DNA of 61,071 bases from Oscillospiraceae bacterium (GCA_900768125.1 CAAGBS010000043.1:1-61071); one strand, 5' to 3'; positions 31,810-44,977 are shown, counted from the first letter of the stretch. Made by a program: numbers and translations. Notes: generated from the letters alone by a model not told the origin.

Positions 31810-33897
31810 TTAACCGTTCTGCTTGCGCTTGCTCATGATAGCCTCGGAAATGGACTTCGGAACCTCGATGTAGTGGCTCGGCTGCATTACATACTGACCG
31901 CGGCCCTGGGTCTTGGAACGAAGGTCATTGGAGTAACCGAACATCTCAGAAAGCGGAACAAATGCAGTAACCTGAACGGAACCATTTCTGGTCTCCTGGT
32001 TCTGGATCTGACCACGTCTGGAGTTGAGGTCGCCGATAACATTACCGATATAATCATCAGGAACGACAACGTCAACACGCATGATCGGCTCGAGGATTAC
32101 GGAGTGAGCCTGTCTGAGGGCTTCCTTGATAGCCATAGAACCAGCGATCTTGAACGCCATTTCAGAGGAGTCAACTTCGTGATAAGAACCGTCGTACAGG
32201 GAAACCTTGATGTCAACTACAGGATAGCCTGCGAGGACACCGGCGTTAAGAGCGCCCTGGATACCTGCGTCAACAGCAGGAATGAACTCCTTCGGGATAG
32301 AGCCGCCGACAACGTCGTTGCTGAACTCGTAGCCCTTACCGGACTCGTTCGGCTCAACTCTGATCTTAACGTGACCGTACTGACCGGAACCACCGGACTG
32401 ACGCTTGTACTTCATATCAACATCGGCATTGCCGGTGATGGTTTCCTTATAAGCAACCTGCGGAGCGCCGACGTTAGCCTCAACCTTGAACTCACGGAGC
32501 AGTCTGTCAACGATGATATCGAGGTGAAGCTCACCCATACCAGCGATGATGGTCTGACCGGTCTCCTGGTTTGTCCAGGTCTTGAAGGTCGGGTCTTCTT
32601 CAGCAAGCTTTGCGAGAGCGATAGCCATCTTTTCCTGACCAGCCTTGGTCTTCGGCTCGATAGCCAGGTCGATAACCGGCTCCGGGAATTCCATGGACTC
32701 GAGGATTACAGGGTGGTTCTCATCGCAGAGAGTATCACCAGTGGTGGTGTACTTTGTACCAACTACGGCTGCGATATCACCGCACGGGCATGCGTCGATA
32801 TCCTGTCTGTGGTTAGAGTGCATCTGAAGGATACGGCCCATACGCTCGTTCTTATCCTTGGTAGCATTGAGAACTGTTGTACCAGCCTCAACATAACCGG
32901 AGTAAACTCTGAAGAAGCAGAGCTTACCAACGAACGGGTCGGTAGCGATCTTGAATGCAAGAGCGGAGAACGGCTGATCGTCGCCGGCATGTCTTTCAAC
33001 TTCCTCGCCTGTCTCAGGGTCGATACCCTTGATAGAGGGGATATCGAGAGGAGACGGCATGTAGTCAACTACAGCGTCGAGGAGCTTCTGTACGCCCTTG
33101 TTTCTGTAAGAAGTACCGCAGGTAACGGGAACGAACTTGTTCGCGATGGTGCCCTTTCTGATGGCAGCCTTGATCTCCTCAACGGTGAAGTCCTCACCCT
33201 CGGACTCGAAGTATCTCTCCATCAGCTCGTCGTCGAGCTCTGCAACCTTCTCGAGAAGGTTCTTTCTGTACTCCTTAGCCTTATCCAGCATATCGGCAGG
33301 GATCTCTTCAACACGCATATCCTTGCCCATATCATCGTAGTAAACGTCCGCATTCATCTCAATGAGGTCGATGATACCCTTGAAGTCCGCCTCAGAGCCG
33401 ATAGGGAGCTGGATCGGAACAGCATTGCACTTGAGTCTGTCGTGCATCATCTGAACAACATTGTAGAAGTCTGCGCCCATAATATCCATCTTGTTGACAT
33501 AAGCCATTCTGGGTACATGGTATTCATCTGCCTGACGCCATACTGTTTCTGACTGAGGCTCTACGCCGCCCTTTGCACAGAAAACAGTTACGGATCCGTC
33601 AAGCACTCTCAGGGAACGCTGAACTTCAACTGTGAAGTCAACGTGACCAGGGGTGTCGATAATATTGATTCTATGGCCCTTCCAGAAAGCTGTGGTCGCA
33701 GCGGAGGTTATCGTAATACCTCTCTCCTGCTCCTGAGCCATCCAGTCCATCGTAGCAGTACCATCGTGTGTCTCACCGATCTTGTGGTTTACACCAGTAT
33801 AGAACAGGATACGCTCGGTGGTGGTTGTCTTACCTGCGTCGATGTGCGCCATGATACCAATATTACGGGTCATTTCGAGAGATACGTCTCTTTTCAT
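31810..33897 (-). CDS. fusA: Elongation factor G
   Basis: The 695-residue translocase has MAHIDAGKTTTTERIL (P-loop), DTPGHVDF, NKMD, and domains II-V in order. Domain IV includes GGSIPKEFIPAVDAGIQ. The length and order are those of EF-G1. It starts at the ATG at 33897 behind GGAGGAAT and is 63 bases downstream of rpsG in the rpsL-rpsG-fusA-tuf block. A GC-rich hairpin (33924-33941) lies in the gap before it. Confidence 0.98.
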   Translation of the reverse strand: MKRDVSLEMTRNIGIMAHIDAGKTTTTERILFYTGVNHKIGETHDGTATMDWMAQEQERGITITSAATTAFWKGHRINIIDTPGHVDFTVEVQRSLRVLDGSVTVFCAKGGVEPQSETVWRQADEYHVPRMAYVNKMDIMGADFYNVVQMMHDRLKCNAVPIQLPIGSEADFKGIIDLIEMNADVYYDDMGKDMRVEEIPADMLDKAKEYRKNLLEKVAELDDELMERYFESEGEDFTVEEIKAAIRKGTIANKFVPVTCGTSYRNKGVQKLLDAVVDYMPSPLDIPSIKGIDPETGEEVERHAGDDQPFSALAFKIATDPFVGKLCFFRVYSGYVEAGTTVLNATKDKNERMGRILQMHSNHRQDIDACPCGDIAAVVGTKYTTTGDTLCDENHPVILESMEFPEPVIDLAIEPKTKAGQEKMAIALAKLAEEDPTFKTWTNQETGQTIIAGMGELHLDIIVDRLLREFKVEANVGAPQVAYKETITGNADVDMKYKRQSGGSGQYGHVKIRVEPNESGKGYEFSNDVVGGSIPKEFIPAVDAGIQGALNAGVLAGYPVVDIKVSLYDGSYHEVDSSEMAFKIAGSMAIKEALRQAHSVILEPIMRVDVVVPDDYIGNVIGDLNSRRGQIQNQETRNGSVQVTAFVPLSEMFGYSNDLRSKTQGRGQYVMQPSHYIEVPKSISEAIMSKRKQNG

Positions 33898-33923
33898 AAA
33901 TTCCTCCGTAATTCTGGAATTAC

Positions 33924-33941
33924 CCGGGGTTTTGCCCCCGG
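33924..33941 (-). other. Intercistronic hairpin between rpsG and fusA
   Basis: CCGGGG and CCCCGG form a 6-bp stem 27-44 bases before fusA. It may be a processing or stability element. The short downstream sequence lacks a U-tract. Confidence 0.4.
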
Positions 33942-33960
33942 ATAACTCATCTGTTTCTGA

Positions 33961-34431
33961 TTACCACTTATAATGTGCGAAAGCCTTGTTAGCTTCAGCC
34001 ATCTTATGAGTATCGTCACGCTTCTTGCAAGCGCCGCCCTGATTATTGAGTGCGTCAAGGATCTCGTTTGCAAGTCTTTCCTTCATTGTCTTCTCGTTAC
34101 GCGCACGGCTGTAGGTGGTGATCCATCTCAGACCGAGTGTGCGTCTTCTCTCGGGGCGAACCTCCATAGGAACCTGGTAGGTTGCACCGCCGACACGGCG
34201 AGCCTTGACTTCGAGCTGCGGCATGATGTTCTCCATTGCCTCCTCGAAAGCTTCCAGAGCGTCCTTGCCGGTCTTCTCAGCAACGATCTCAAATGCGCCG
34301 TAAACGATCTTCTGGGCTACGCCCTTCTTTCCGTCGAGCATGATATTGTTTACCAGTCTTGTTACGAGCTCAGAGCCGTACACAGGATCCGGAAGAACTT
34401 CACGCTTCGGAACATTACCTCTTCTTGGCAC
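33961..34431 (-). CDS. rpsG: 30S ribosomal protein S7
   Basis: With the GTG start at 34431 the protein is 156 residues, exactly the usual S7 length, and begins with the conserved PRRGNVPKREVLPDP. The in-frame ATG at 34449 is not used because the AAGGAGG ribosome site lies inside the extra codons. S7 nucleates assembly of the 30S head. The rest (VARRVGGATYQVPMEVRPERR-like region and HKMAEANKAFAHYKW end) is canonical. It lies 144 bases after rpsL. Confidence 0.97.
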   Translation of the reverse strand: MPRRGNVPKREVLPDPVYGSELVTRLVNNIMLDGKKGVAQKIVYGAFEIVAEKTGKDALEAFEEAMENIMPQLEVKARRVGGATYQVPMEVRPERRRTLGLRWITTYSRARNEKTMKERLANEILDALNNQGGACKKRDDTHKMAEANKAFAHYKW

Positions 34432-34575
34432 TTTACTTCCCTCCTTCATACGAAATGAAAATCATAGGTACTCGAAAGCATAAGAGCCATACTTTTTAGT
34501 GTGGCTTGACCTTCCGCCGTCCAAACAGAGGCTATATCAAAATAATGCCTTGTCTGACAGCTATTAAGTCAGAAA

Positions 34576-35001
34576 TTACACTTTCTTTCCAGCCTTCGGA
34601 CGCTTAGCACCGTACTTGGAGCGTCCCTGCATTCTCTTGTCTACACCCTGAGCGTCGAGTGTACCTCTGATGATGTGGTAACGCACACCAGGAAGGTCCT
34701 TAACACGGCCGCCACGGATCAGAACAACGGAGTGTTCCTGCAGTTTGTGTCCGATACCGGGAATATAAGCTGTAACTTCATAACCGTTAGAGAGCTTAAC
34801 TCTGGCAACCTTTCTCATCGCGGAGTTCGGCTTCTTAGGGGTCTGAGTACGAACGGCTGTGCACACGCCTCTCTTCTGGGGAGAAGACTGGTCTACCTGC
34901 TGCTTACGCAGAGTGTTCATAGACTTCTGGAGTGCAGGAGCCTTGGATTTCTTTTCAGAAACCTCGCGTCCCTTGCGGACAAGCTGATTAAACGTTGGCA
35001 T
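34576..35001 (-). CDS. rpsL: 30S ribosomal protein S12
   Basis: The 141-residue decoding-centre protein begins MPTFNQLVRKGR at the ATG at 35001 behind GGAGGTG. It carries TPKKPNSAMRKVARV with both lysines of the streptomycin-sensitive form, and GGRVKDLPGVRYH with the methylthiolated Asp position in place, so no known streptomycin-resistance change is visible. It is the first gene of the rpsL-rpsG-fusA-tuf unit and has its own consensus promoter. Confidence 0.97.
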   Translation of the reverse strand: MPTFNQLVRKGREVSEKKSKAPALQKSMNTLRKQQVDQSSPQKRGVCTAVRTQTPKKPNSAMRKVARVKLSNGYEVTAYIPGIGHKLQEHSVVLIRGGRVKDLPGVRYHIIRGTLDAQGVDKRMQGRSKYGAKRPKAGKKV

Positions 35002-35078
35002 TATTTCACCTCCATTAAATTTTCGCACGATCATATTTTTCCGGTGTTATCCGAAAATATACTCACACGCAATTATAA

Positions 35079-35107
35079 ATTATAAAGCAAAGAACGGTGT
35101 TTGTCAA
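35079..35107 (-). promoter_or_regulatory. Consensus promoter of rpsL operon
   Basis: On the minus strand perfect TTGACA (35102-35107) and TATAAT (35079-35084) are 17 bases apart. The -35 box and part of the spacer lie inside the rpoC terminator hairpin. Confidence 0.8.
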
Positions 35108-35140
35108 GAGTTTCAGCGAAACTTTGTAGCAAACACCGTT
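35093..35140 (-). terminator. Long hairpin after rpoC, overlapping rpsL promoter
   Basis: AACGGTGTTTG (35093-35103) pairs perfectly with CAAACACCGTT (35130-35140) across a 26-base loop. It is the only terminator-like structure after rpoC, but no U-tract follows, so part of the rpoC transcription may continue into rpsL. Confidence 0.55.
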
Positions 35141-35174
35141 ACTTAACAATTAAGCGCGCCGGTTTTTGTGCATT

Positions 35175-38726
<3,552 letters not shown>

Positions 38727-38830
38727 TATTTCTACCTCATTTCTCTATCAAAGCCTGCGGTGCGCCCCCGCGCATGAGCAGGGGCTTCACCGCCGGCAGG
38801 CTGTGTTCTTAACGGGATAGCCCGGCAGGA

Positions 38831-41800
38831 TCACTCGTCCTCATCGAAATCAATAGACTCTCCGTCTGAGAAATCTTCCTTATAGTCATCGTCATTGTTG
38901 TCGAGGTCTTCCTCGTATACCGAATTGGATTCCCTGTTCAGGTCTTTCTCATCTACGACATCAAAGCCGCCGTCATTAAGCTCGTCATCAGAGGAAGCGT
39001 AGGTGAAGTCAAGGCTCTCGCCGGGGTATCCGTTCTCGTCCTCGTCTTCATCGCCATCGTTTCTGAGGTCGACTACATCGCCGTTCTCGTCAAGCACTCT
39101 TACGTCCAGACCAAGACCCTGAAGTTCTCTGATCATTACCTTGAACGACTCAGGAACGCCGGGCTTCGGAACCGGCTCGCCCTTGACGATAGCCTCGTAG
39201 GTCTTCTGACGGCCGATGAGGTCATCGGACTTGACTGTCAGTATCTCCTGCAGAGTATATGCAGCGCCGTAAGCCTCGAGAGCCCAAACCTCCATCTCAC
39301 CGAAACGCTGGCCGCCGAACTGAGCCTTACCGCCCAGAGGCTGCTGTGTAACGAGTGAGTAAGGACCGGTGGAACGTGCGTGGATCTTATCGTCTACAAG
39401 GTGGTGCAGCTTGAGGTAGTACATATAGCCAACGGTTACGGGGCCGTCGAACTTTTCGCCGGTGCGTCCGTCGGTGAGCTGCGTCTTGCAGTCAGAGGTG
39501 AGGGGCAGCTTTGTGAAGTCGAGACCTGCGGAGTTGAGACCCAGCAGTTCAGGCTCCTTGCGGTCGCCGTCGGGCTTGCCCATATTGAATATGCGGTCAG
39601 CCTCCTCTGTAACCTTGCCGTTGTTGATAGATCTTGCCGCGTCATACAGTTCGCGGATATCCTGCTCGTGCGCGCCGTCGAATACCGGAGTTGCGATCTT
39701 CCAGCCGAGCGCCTTTGCAACATAACCGAGGTGTACCTCGAGCACCTGTCCGATGTTCATTCGGGAAGGTACGCCCAGAGGGTTCAGAACGATATCCAGC
39801 GGAGTACCGTCCGGCAGGAACGGCATATCCTCCTGGCGGAGTATTCTGGAAACGACACCCTTGTTACCGTGACGACCCGCCATCTTATCGCCGACAGAGA
39901 TCTTTCTCTTCTGCGCGATATAAACGCGGACCTTCTCGTTAACTCCGGGGGAAAGTTCATCGCAGTTGCTACGGTCGAACTTCTTTACGTCAACAACGAT
40001 ACCGCTTACGCCGTGGGCAACTCTCAGGGAGTTGTCGCGAACCTCGCGCGCCTTCTCACCGAAGATAGCGCGGAGCAGTCTCTCCTCGGCGTTCAGTTCG
40101 GTCTCGCCCTTCGGGGAAACCTTACCGACCAGGATATCGCCGGAGTGAACCTCGGCGCCGATGCGGACGATACCGCGCTCGTCCAGATCCTTCAGAGCGT
40201 CATCTGAAAGGTTCGGGATATCGCGGGTGATCTCCTCCGGACCGAGCTTGGTGTCACGGCATTCGAGTTCGTATTCTTCTATGTGGATAGATGTGTAAAC
40301 ATCGTTGTAAACAAGCTTCTCGTTGATGAGTACCGCGTCCTCGTAGTTGTAACCCTCCCAGGTCATGAAGCCGATGAGAGCGTTCTTGCCGAGGGCGATC
40401 TCGCCCATCTTTGTTGCGGGACCGTCTGCGATAACATCGCCGGCCTTTACGCGCTCGCCCTTGCTTACTATCGGGCGCTGGTTTACGCAGTTGCCCTGGT
40501 TGGAGCGCTTGAACTTGATGAGTCTGTAGATGTGATCCTGACCGAGATCGTTGGTGATAACTACCTTATCGGCGTCTACTTCAGATACAACGCCGTCTTC
40601 CTTGGTGCATACAACGATGCCGGAGTCAACGGCAGCCTTGTATTCCATACCGGTACCAACGATAGGATTGTCAGTTACCATAAGCGGCACTGCCTGACGC
40701 TGCATGTTCGCGCCCATAAGCGCACGGTTCGCGTCGTCGTTCTCGAGGAACGGGATCATCGCGGTCGCAACGGAAACGACCATTTTAGGCGATACGTCCA
40801 TGAAATCGACCTTTTCACGCTCGATTTCAAGAATGGAGTCGCGGCAGCGCGCGTTTACGCGGGGTCTTGCGAAGCGGCCCTCAGCGTCCAGCGGCTCGTT
40901 CGCCTGCGCTACGACGTAGTTATCCTCAACGTCAGCGGTCATGTAGACAACTTCGTCAAGCACCTTGCCGGTAACCTTGTCAACGCGTCTGTAGGGTGCC
41001 TCGATGAAGCCGTACACGTTGATCCTCGCGAAAGTTGCGAGGTAGGAGATCAGACCGATGTTAGGACCTTCAGGGGTCTCGATCGGGCACATTCTTCCGT
41101 AGTGGGAGTAGTGAACGTCACGGACCTCGAATCCGGCTCTGTCTCGTGACAGACCGCCCGGACCAAGGGAGGACAGACGGCGCTTGTGAGTAAGCTCAGC
41201 CAGCGGGTTGTTCTGATCCATGAACTGCGACAGCGGCGAGGAGCCAAAGAACTCTCTCATCGCGGAAATGACCTGGCGGCAGTTTACGAAGGAGTCGGGA
41301 GTAACCTTCTCCTGATCCTGACCGGAGAGCGCCATCTTCTCGCGGATAGTTCTCTCCATGCGGGTGAAGCCTATGCGGAACTGGTTCTGCAGAAGCTCGC
41401 CCACGCAGCGGATACGTCTGTTGCCGAGGTGGTCTATATCATCAACGTAGCCGACTTCCTCGCACAGGTCGATGAAGTAGCTTACGGTCGCGAAGATGTC
41501 TTCGATAGTGATGTGCTTGGGGATAAGTTCCTCTGCGCGGCTCTTGATGAGCTTCTTGAGGGTCTCCTCATCGCCTGCCGCCTCCTCGAGGATATCGCGG
41601 AGAACTGCAAAGCGAACATGCTCGTTTATGCCAAGGGACTCAACGTCCAGGTCGCCGGTGTAGACCTTGATATCTACCATGCCGTTGCCGGATACCTTTA
41701 CGGTAGCGCCCTCGCGTGTGGGGTGCATTACGGTAACGTCGATAACGCCGGCGTTCTCTATCTCGAGAGCCTTTTCCTTGGTGATGACCTCGCCCTCGTC

Positions 41801-42715
41801 AACGAGTATCTCGCCGGTCAGCGGAGCAATGACTGCCTCTGCCGCCTTCTTGCCGTAGATACGCTCGGAGATAGCGAGTTTCTTATTATACTTATAGCGG
41901 CCGAATCTGGAGAGGTCGTATCTCTTTGCGTCGAAGAACAGCATGTTCAGCTGGTTCTGCGCGGACTCCACGGAAGCCATGTCGCCGGGGTGGAGCTTCT
42001 TGTAGACCTCGAGAAGAGCTTCTTCCTTATTCTGGGTGCTGTCCTTCTCGATGGTGCAGGTTATACGGGGATCCTCGCCGAACTTTCCGGTCAGTTCCGC
42101 GTTGGTGGAAAGACCGATGGAGCGCAGGAAAGTTGTTACCGGGATTTTTCGGTTCTTATCAATGCGAACGTAGAACACATCGTTGGCGTCCATCTCGTAC
42201 TCCAGCCATGCGCCGCGGTTCGGGATAACGGTCGCCTTGAACAGCTTCTTACCGGTCTTGTCGTGCTCATAGCCGTAGTAAACGCCCGGTGAACGAACGA
42301 GCTGAGATACTACTACACGCTCAGAACCGTTGATGACGAATGTGCCGCTGTCAGTCATAAGCGGCAGATCGCCCATATAGATCTCGCTGTCCATTACGTT
42401 GCCGGTCTCCTTGTTCAGCAGACGGGCGGTAACGCGTATCGGGACTGCATAGGTGGCGTCGCGCTCCTTGCACTCCTCAATGGTATACTTGATCTTGTCA
42501 TCGAAACGGTGGCTGATGAACGAGAGTTCAAACTTGCCATTCGCGTCAGTTATCGGGGAAACGTCCCTGAAAACTTCCTTGATGCCGTCATGCAGGAACC
42601 ACTCGTAGGAATCCTTCTGAATACCTATGAGGTTCGGCATATCGATTACCTCATTGATTTTAGAAAAACTCATTCGGGTGGTTTTTCCGAGCTGTATGGG
42701 CTTTACATTCACCAT
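38831..42715 (-). CDS. rpoB: RNA polymerase subunit beta
   Basis: The 1294-residue subunit starts at the ATG at 42715, 9 bases behind AAGGAGT; a GTG at 42727 overlaps that site. The rifampicin pocket reads SQFMDQNNPLAELTHKRRLS, with the key Asp, His and Ser in the sensitive form. All catalytic and clamp motifs are present up to KSDDLIGRQKTYEAIVKGE. About 85 extra C-terminal residues follow the usual end; they are highly acidic (strings such as DEDEDEN and DNNDDDYKEDF). rplJ/rplL are not directly upstream. The leader is 125 bases long. Confidence 0.98.
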   Translation of the reverse strand: MVNVKPIQLGKTTRMSFSKINEVIDMPNLIGIQKDSYEWFLHDGIKEVFRDVSPITDANGKFELSFISHRFDDKIKYTIEECKERDATYAVPIRVTARLLNKETGNVMDSEIYMGDLPLMTDSGTFVINGSERVVVSQLVRSPGVYYGYEHDKTGKKLFKATVIPNRGAWLEYEMDANDVFYVRIDKNRKIPVTTFLRSIGLSTNAELTGKFGEDPRITCTIEKDSTQNKEEALLEVYKKLHPGDMASVESAQNQLNMLFFDAKRYDLSRFGRYKYNKKLAISERIYGKKAAEAVIAPLTGEILVDEGEVITKEKALEIENAGVIDVTVMHPTREGATVKVSGNGMVDIKVYTGDLDVESLGINEHVRFAVLRDILEEAAGDEETLKKLIKSRAEELIPKHITIEDIFATVSYFIDLCEEVGYVDDIDHLGNRRIRCVGELLQNQFRIGFTRMERTIREKMALSGQDQEKVTPDSFVNCRQVISAMREFFGSSPLSQFMDQNNPLAELTHKRRLSSLGPGGLSRDRAGFEVRDVHYSHYGRMCPIETPEGPNIGLISYLATFARINVYGFIEAPYRRVDKVTGKVLDEVVYMTADVEDNYVVAQANEPLDAEGRFARPRVNARCRDSILEIEREKVDFMDVSPKMVVSVATAMIPFLENDDANRALMGANMQRQAVPLMVTDNPIVGTGMEYKAAVDSGIVVCTKEDGVVSEVDADKVVITNDLGQDHIYRLIKFKRSNQGNCVNQRPIVSKGERVKAGDVIADGPATKMGEIALGKNALIGFMTWEGYNYEDAVLINEKLVYNDVYTSIHIEEYELECRDTKLGPEEITRDIPNLSDDALKDLDERGIVRIGAEVHSGDILVGKVSPKGETELNAEERLLRAIFGEKAREVRDNSLRVAHGVSGIVVDVKKFDRSNCDELSPGVNEKVRVYIAQKRKISVGDKMAGRHGNKGVVSRILRQEDMPFLPDGTPLDIVLNPLGVPSRMNIGQVLEVHLGYVAKALGWKIATPVFDGAHEQDIRELYDAARSINNGKVTEEADRIFNMGKPDGDRKEPELLGLNSAGLDFTKLPLTSDCKTQLTDGRTGEKFDGPVTVGYMYYLKLHHLVDDKIHARSTGPYSLVTQQPLGGKAQFGGQRFGEMEVWALEAYGAAYTLQEILTVKSDDLIGRQKTYEAIVKGEPVPKPGVPESFKVMIRELQGLGLDVRVLDENGDVVDLRNDGDEDEDENGYPGESLDFTYASSDDELNDGGFDVVDEKDLNRESNSVYEEDLDNNDDDYKEDFSDGESIDFDEDE

Positions 42716-42839
42716 CGGCTTTATCACTCCTTAACAAAATTCCGGTCTTGGAAAGCGCTTGAAAATCCTGGAAAATAACGCGTTTTCAGCGTCAAAAACC
42801 GCGTTTTTCGCACATCAATCCATTATGATACATTATGAT

Positions 42840-42868
42840 ATTATAGCATAATCGTAAACAAAAGTCAA
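42840..42868 (-). promoter_or_regulatory. Sigma-A promoter of rpoBC
   Basis: On the minus strand TTGACT (42863-42868) and TATAAT (42840-42845) are 17 bases apart. The gap from here to 43036 is AT-rich and shows no gene. Confidence 0.78.
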
Positions 42869-43035
42869 GCATTCTGTGGTAAAAAAAGAGACGAATAATC
42901 CGAGCATTTTTGTTATTAGTGGCGATTTTTTTGCCCAAAGCGACAAACTTTGCAGTTATTTGCCGATAAAATATTGCAAAGCGCACAAACCAGCCAAAAA
43001 TCAGGCTATTTAAGGCAAAAATTATCGTAAATCAA

Positions 43036-43064
43036 TAAAAGGACTGCCATTTCTGACAGTCCTT
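43036..43064 (-). terminator. ptsI terminator, displaced by an insertion
   Basis: On the minus strand AAGGACTG and CAGTCCTT form the stem, followed by TTTATT. Its left arm (AAGGACTGTC) is repeated right after ptsI at 43323-43332, with the miniature element between the two copies. Confidence 0.7.
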
Positions 43065-43070
43065 ACAACT

Positions 43071-43326
43071 TGTCGAAAAAGTCGAACCGACAATAAATCG
43101 CGAAAGACCGTGGGGGAAAGACTCTTGTTTCTAGGACAAACTCCGTTTGTCTCCCCGACCCACACCCCTTTTAGCGCTTTTGAAGCGTAAAGCCGCACTG
43201 CGTGCGGAGTGGCTGCGCTTCGCGCAGAGTAACGGGGGCGCTGCCCCCGTAACCCCCGCTTCCTTTTGTAACAAAAGGAAGCGAAAAACAATATGCTATA
43301 AGTTATAATTGGTGCTTTTTTCGACA
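43071..43326. mobile_element. Miniature inverted-repeat element, copy B
   Basis: The ends are TGTCGAAAAAG (43071-43081) and CTTTTTTCGACA (43315-43326). The inside matches copy A at 12645-12849 in reverse orientation, including the CGCTTCCTTTTG/CAAAAGGAAGCG hairpin, the GGGGGC/GCCCCC hairpin and the CCGCAC stem. It is about 50 bases longer owing to an extra stem (CTGCGC/GCGCAG) and a longer distal part. It encodes no protein. It sits between ptsI and the ptsI terminator. Confidence 0.75.
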
Positions 43327-43342
43327 GTCCTTAAATTCAGCT

Positions 43343-44977
43343 TTATTTAGAAAGATCCGCTTTCCGAACTGCGTCGCGCACCCTGAGCACGAAGCTTGGC
43401 GAAACTGAAAGTTCGTCGATCCCCATTCTGAGGAACCTTTCAGTGAGCGAAGTATCCGCCGCAAGCTCGCCGCATATTCCTATCCACGCACCGTACTTGT
43501 GGGCGTTCTCGGCGCTCATTTCGATGAGGCGAAGAATAGCTTCGTGGTGCGTATCTATGAACTCCTCGATGTCGGGATTCTGTCGGTCGCAGGCGAGAGT
43601 GTACTGCGTGAGGTCGTTCGTGCCAACGCTGAAGAAATCCACCATCGGAGCCAGCCTGTCGCTTATGATCGCAGCAGCGGGGGTCTCGATCATGATACCG
43701 AGTTCGATCTTATCGGAATACTCGATCCCGTCGCTGCGAAGCTCAGCCTTGACCTCCTCGCATATCGCCTTGATACGCTCGACTTCCTTAACGCTGGTTA
43801 TCATCGGGAACATTATGCCGAGATTTCCGTAAACCGAAGCGCGGTACAGCGCCCGAAGCTGAGTCCTGAAAATCTCAGGTCTTGTAAGGCAGATACGGAT
43901 AGCGCGATAGCCGAGCGCGGGGTTTTCTTCTTTTTTCAGCCCGAAGTAATCCACCTGCTTATCAGCACCGATATCCAGCGTGCGGATTATGACCTTCTTC
44001 CCCGCCATGCTTTCAAGCACGCGCTTGTAGGCGTGGAACTGCTGTTCCTCTGTCGGGAAGTCGCTGTTTTCGAGGTAGAGGAACTCGCTGCGGAAAAGTC
44101 CGATACCACCCGCGTCGTTCAGCAGAACCGCACCGATGTTGTCTATGCCGCTGATGTTGGCGTAAATGTTTATGCGGCGTCCGTCAGCTGTGACGTTATC
44201 CTTGCCTTTAAGTTCCTGTAAAAGACGCTTCTTTTCCTCGTCCGCAGTGCGCTTTGCGGTGTATTCAGCCACTGTTGCCTCGTCCGGGTCAGTTATCACT
44301 GTGCCGGTGTAGCCGTCCACTATCGCCGTGGTTCCTGAGGTCATCTCAGCCAGGAACCCGTCTCCCATGCCTATCACCGCCGGGATATTCATATTTCTCG
44401 CCAGAATGGCGGTATGGGAATTTGAGGAGCCGTGCGCAGTCACGAACGCTAGGACCTTATCCTTGTCCAGCGCGACTGTCTCGCTGGGCGCGAGGTCGTA
44501 CGCGCACACTATCATGCTGTCGGAGGAATCCGCGGAGCTGTCCGCAGTTCCGGTGAGGTTGGCAATGATACGGTTCGAGATATCCCGGACGTCCGCCGAA
44601 CGCGCCTGCATGTATGCATCGTCCATTGCGGCGAACATCTCAGCGAAGTTGTCGGAGGTCACAGCAACGGCGTATTCCGCATTGACCTGCTGGGTGTCGA
44701 TTATGTTCGCGATGGATTCGTTGTAGTCCTCGTCCTCCAGCATCATTATGTGTATCTCAAATATCTGCGCATTGGTCTCGCCGACCTCTTTCAGCGCCTT
44801 GTCGTGGATAGCCCGGAGCTGCTCCGCAGCCTGCTGTTCCGCCTTTTCTACCCGCGCCTTTTCAGCGGCGGTGTCCTCGATATGCACGCGTGTGACTGCT
44901 GCGTCGTTCTTTTTCAGTACGGAAATTTTTCCGATAGCTATAGCGCCGTAAACGCCCTTGCCGGAATACTTTTTCAT
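43343..44977 (-). CDS. ptsI: PTS Enzyme I (phosphoenolpyruvate-protein phosphotransferase)
   Basis: The 544-residue enzyme takes phosphate from PEP and passes it to HPr. The active His lies in AHGSSNSHTAILARNMNIPAV. The C-terminal PEP-binding barrel has RTLDIGADK, GLFRSEFLY and FFSVGTNDLTQYTLA with the catalytic Cys in GICGELA. I take the ATG at 44977 because GGGGGT is spaced 7 bases from it; an ATG two codons earlier is too close. It is 28 bases after the second HPr gene and the last gene of the fru/pts block. Confidence 0.96.
   Translation of the reverse strand: MKKYSGKGVYGAIAIGKISVLKKNDAAVTRVHIEDTAAEKARVEKAEQQAAEQLRAIHDKALKEVGETNAQIFEIHIMMLEDEDYNESIANIIDTQQVNAEYAVAVTSDNFAEMFAAMDDAYMQARSADVRDISNRIIANLTGTADSSADSSDSMIVCAYDLAPSETVALDKDKVLAFVTAHGSSNSHTAILARNMNIPAVIGMGDGFLAEMTSGTTAIVDGYTGTVITDPDEATVAEYTAKRTADEEKKRLLQELKGKDNVTADGRRINIYANISGIDNIGAVLLNDAGGIGLFRSEFLYLENSDFPTEEQQFHAYKRVLESMAGKKVIIRTLDIGADKQVDYFGLKKEENPALGYRAIRICLTRPEIFRTQLRALYRASVYGNLGIMFPMITSVKEVERIKAICEEVKAELRSDGIEYSDKIELGIMIETPAAAIISDRLAPMVDFFSVGTNDLTQYTLACDRQNPDIEEFIDTHHEAILRLIEMSAENAHKYGAWIGICGELAADTSLTERFLRMGIDELSVSPSFVLRVRDAVRKADLSK

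Noticed and set aside
31792..33552. A 586-codon open frame opposite fusA, and similar long ones opposite tuf, rpoC and rpoB
   Set aside because: They mirror highly biased housekeeping genes and show repetitive Leu/Asp/Val composition without any known motif.
34432..34449. Upstream ATG for rpsG giving 162 residues
   Set aside because: The AAGGAGG ribosome site lies within those extra codons, and the GTG start gives the standard 156-residue S7.
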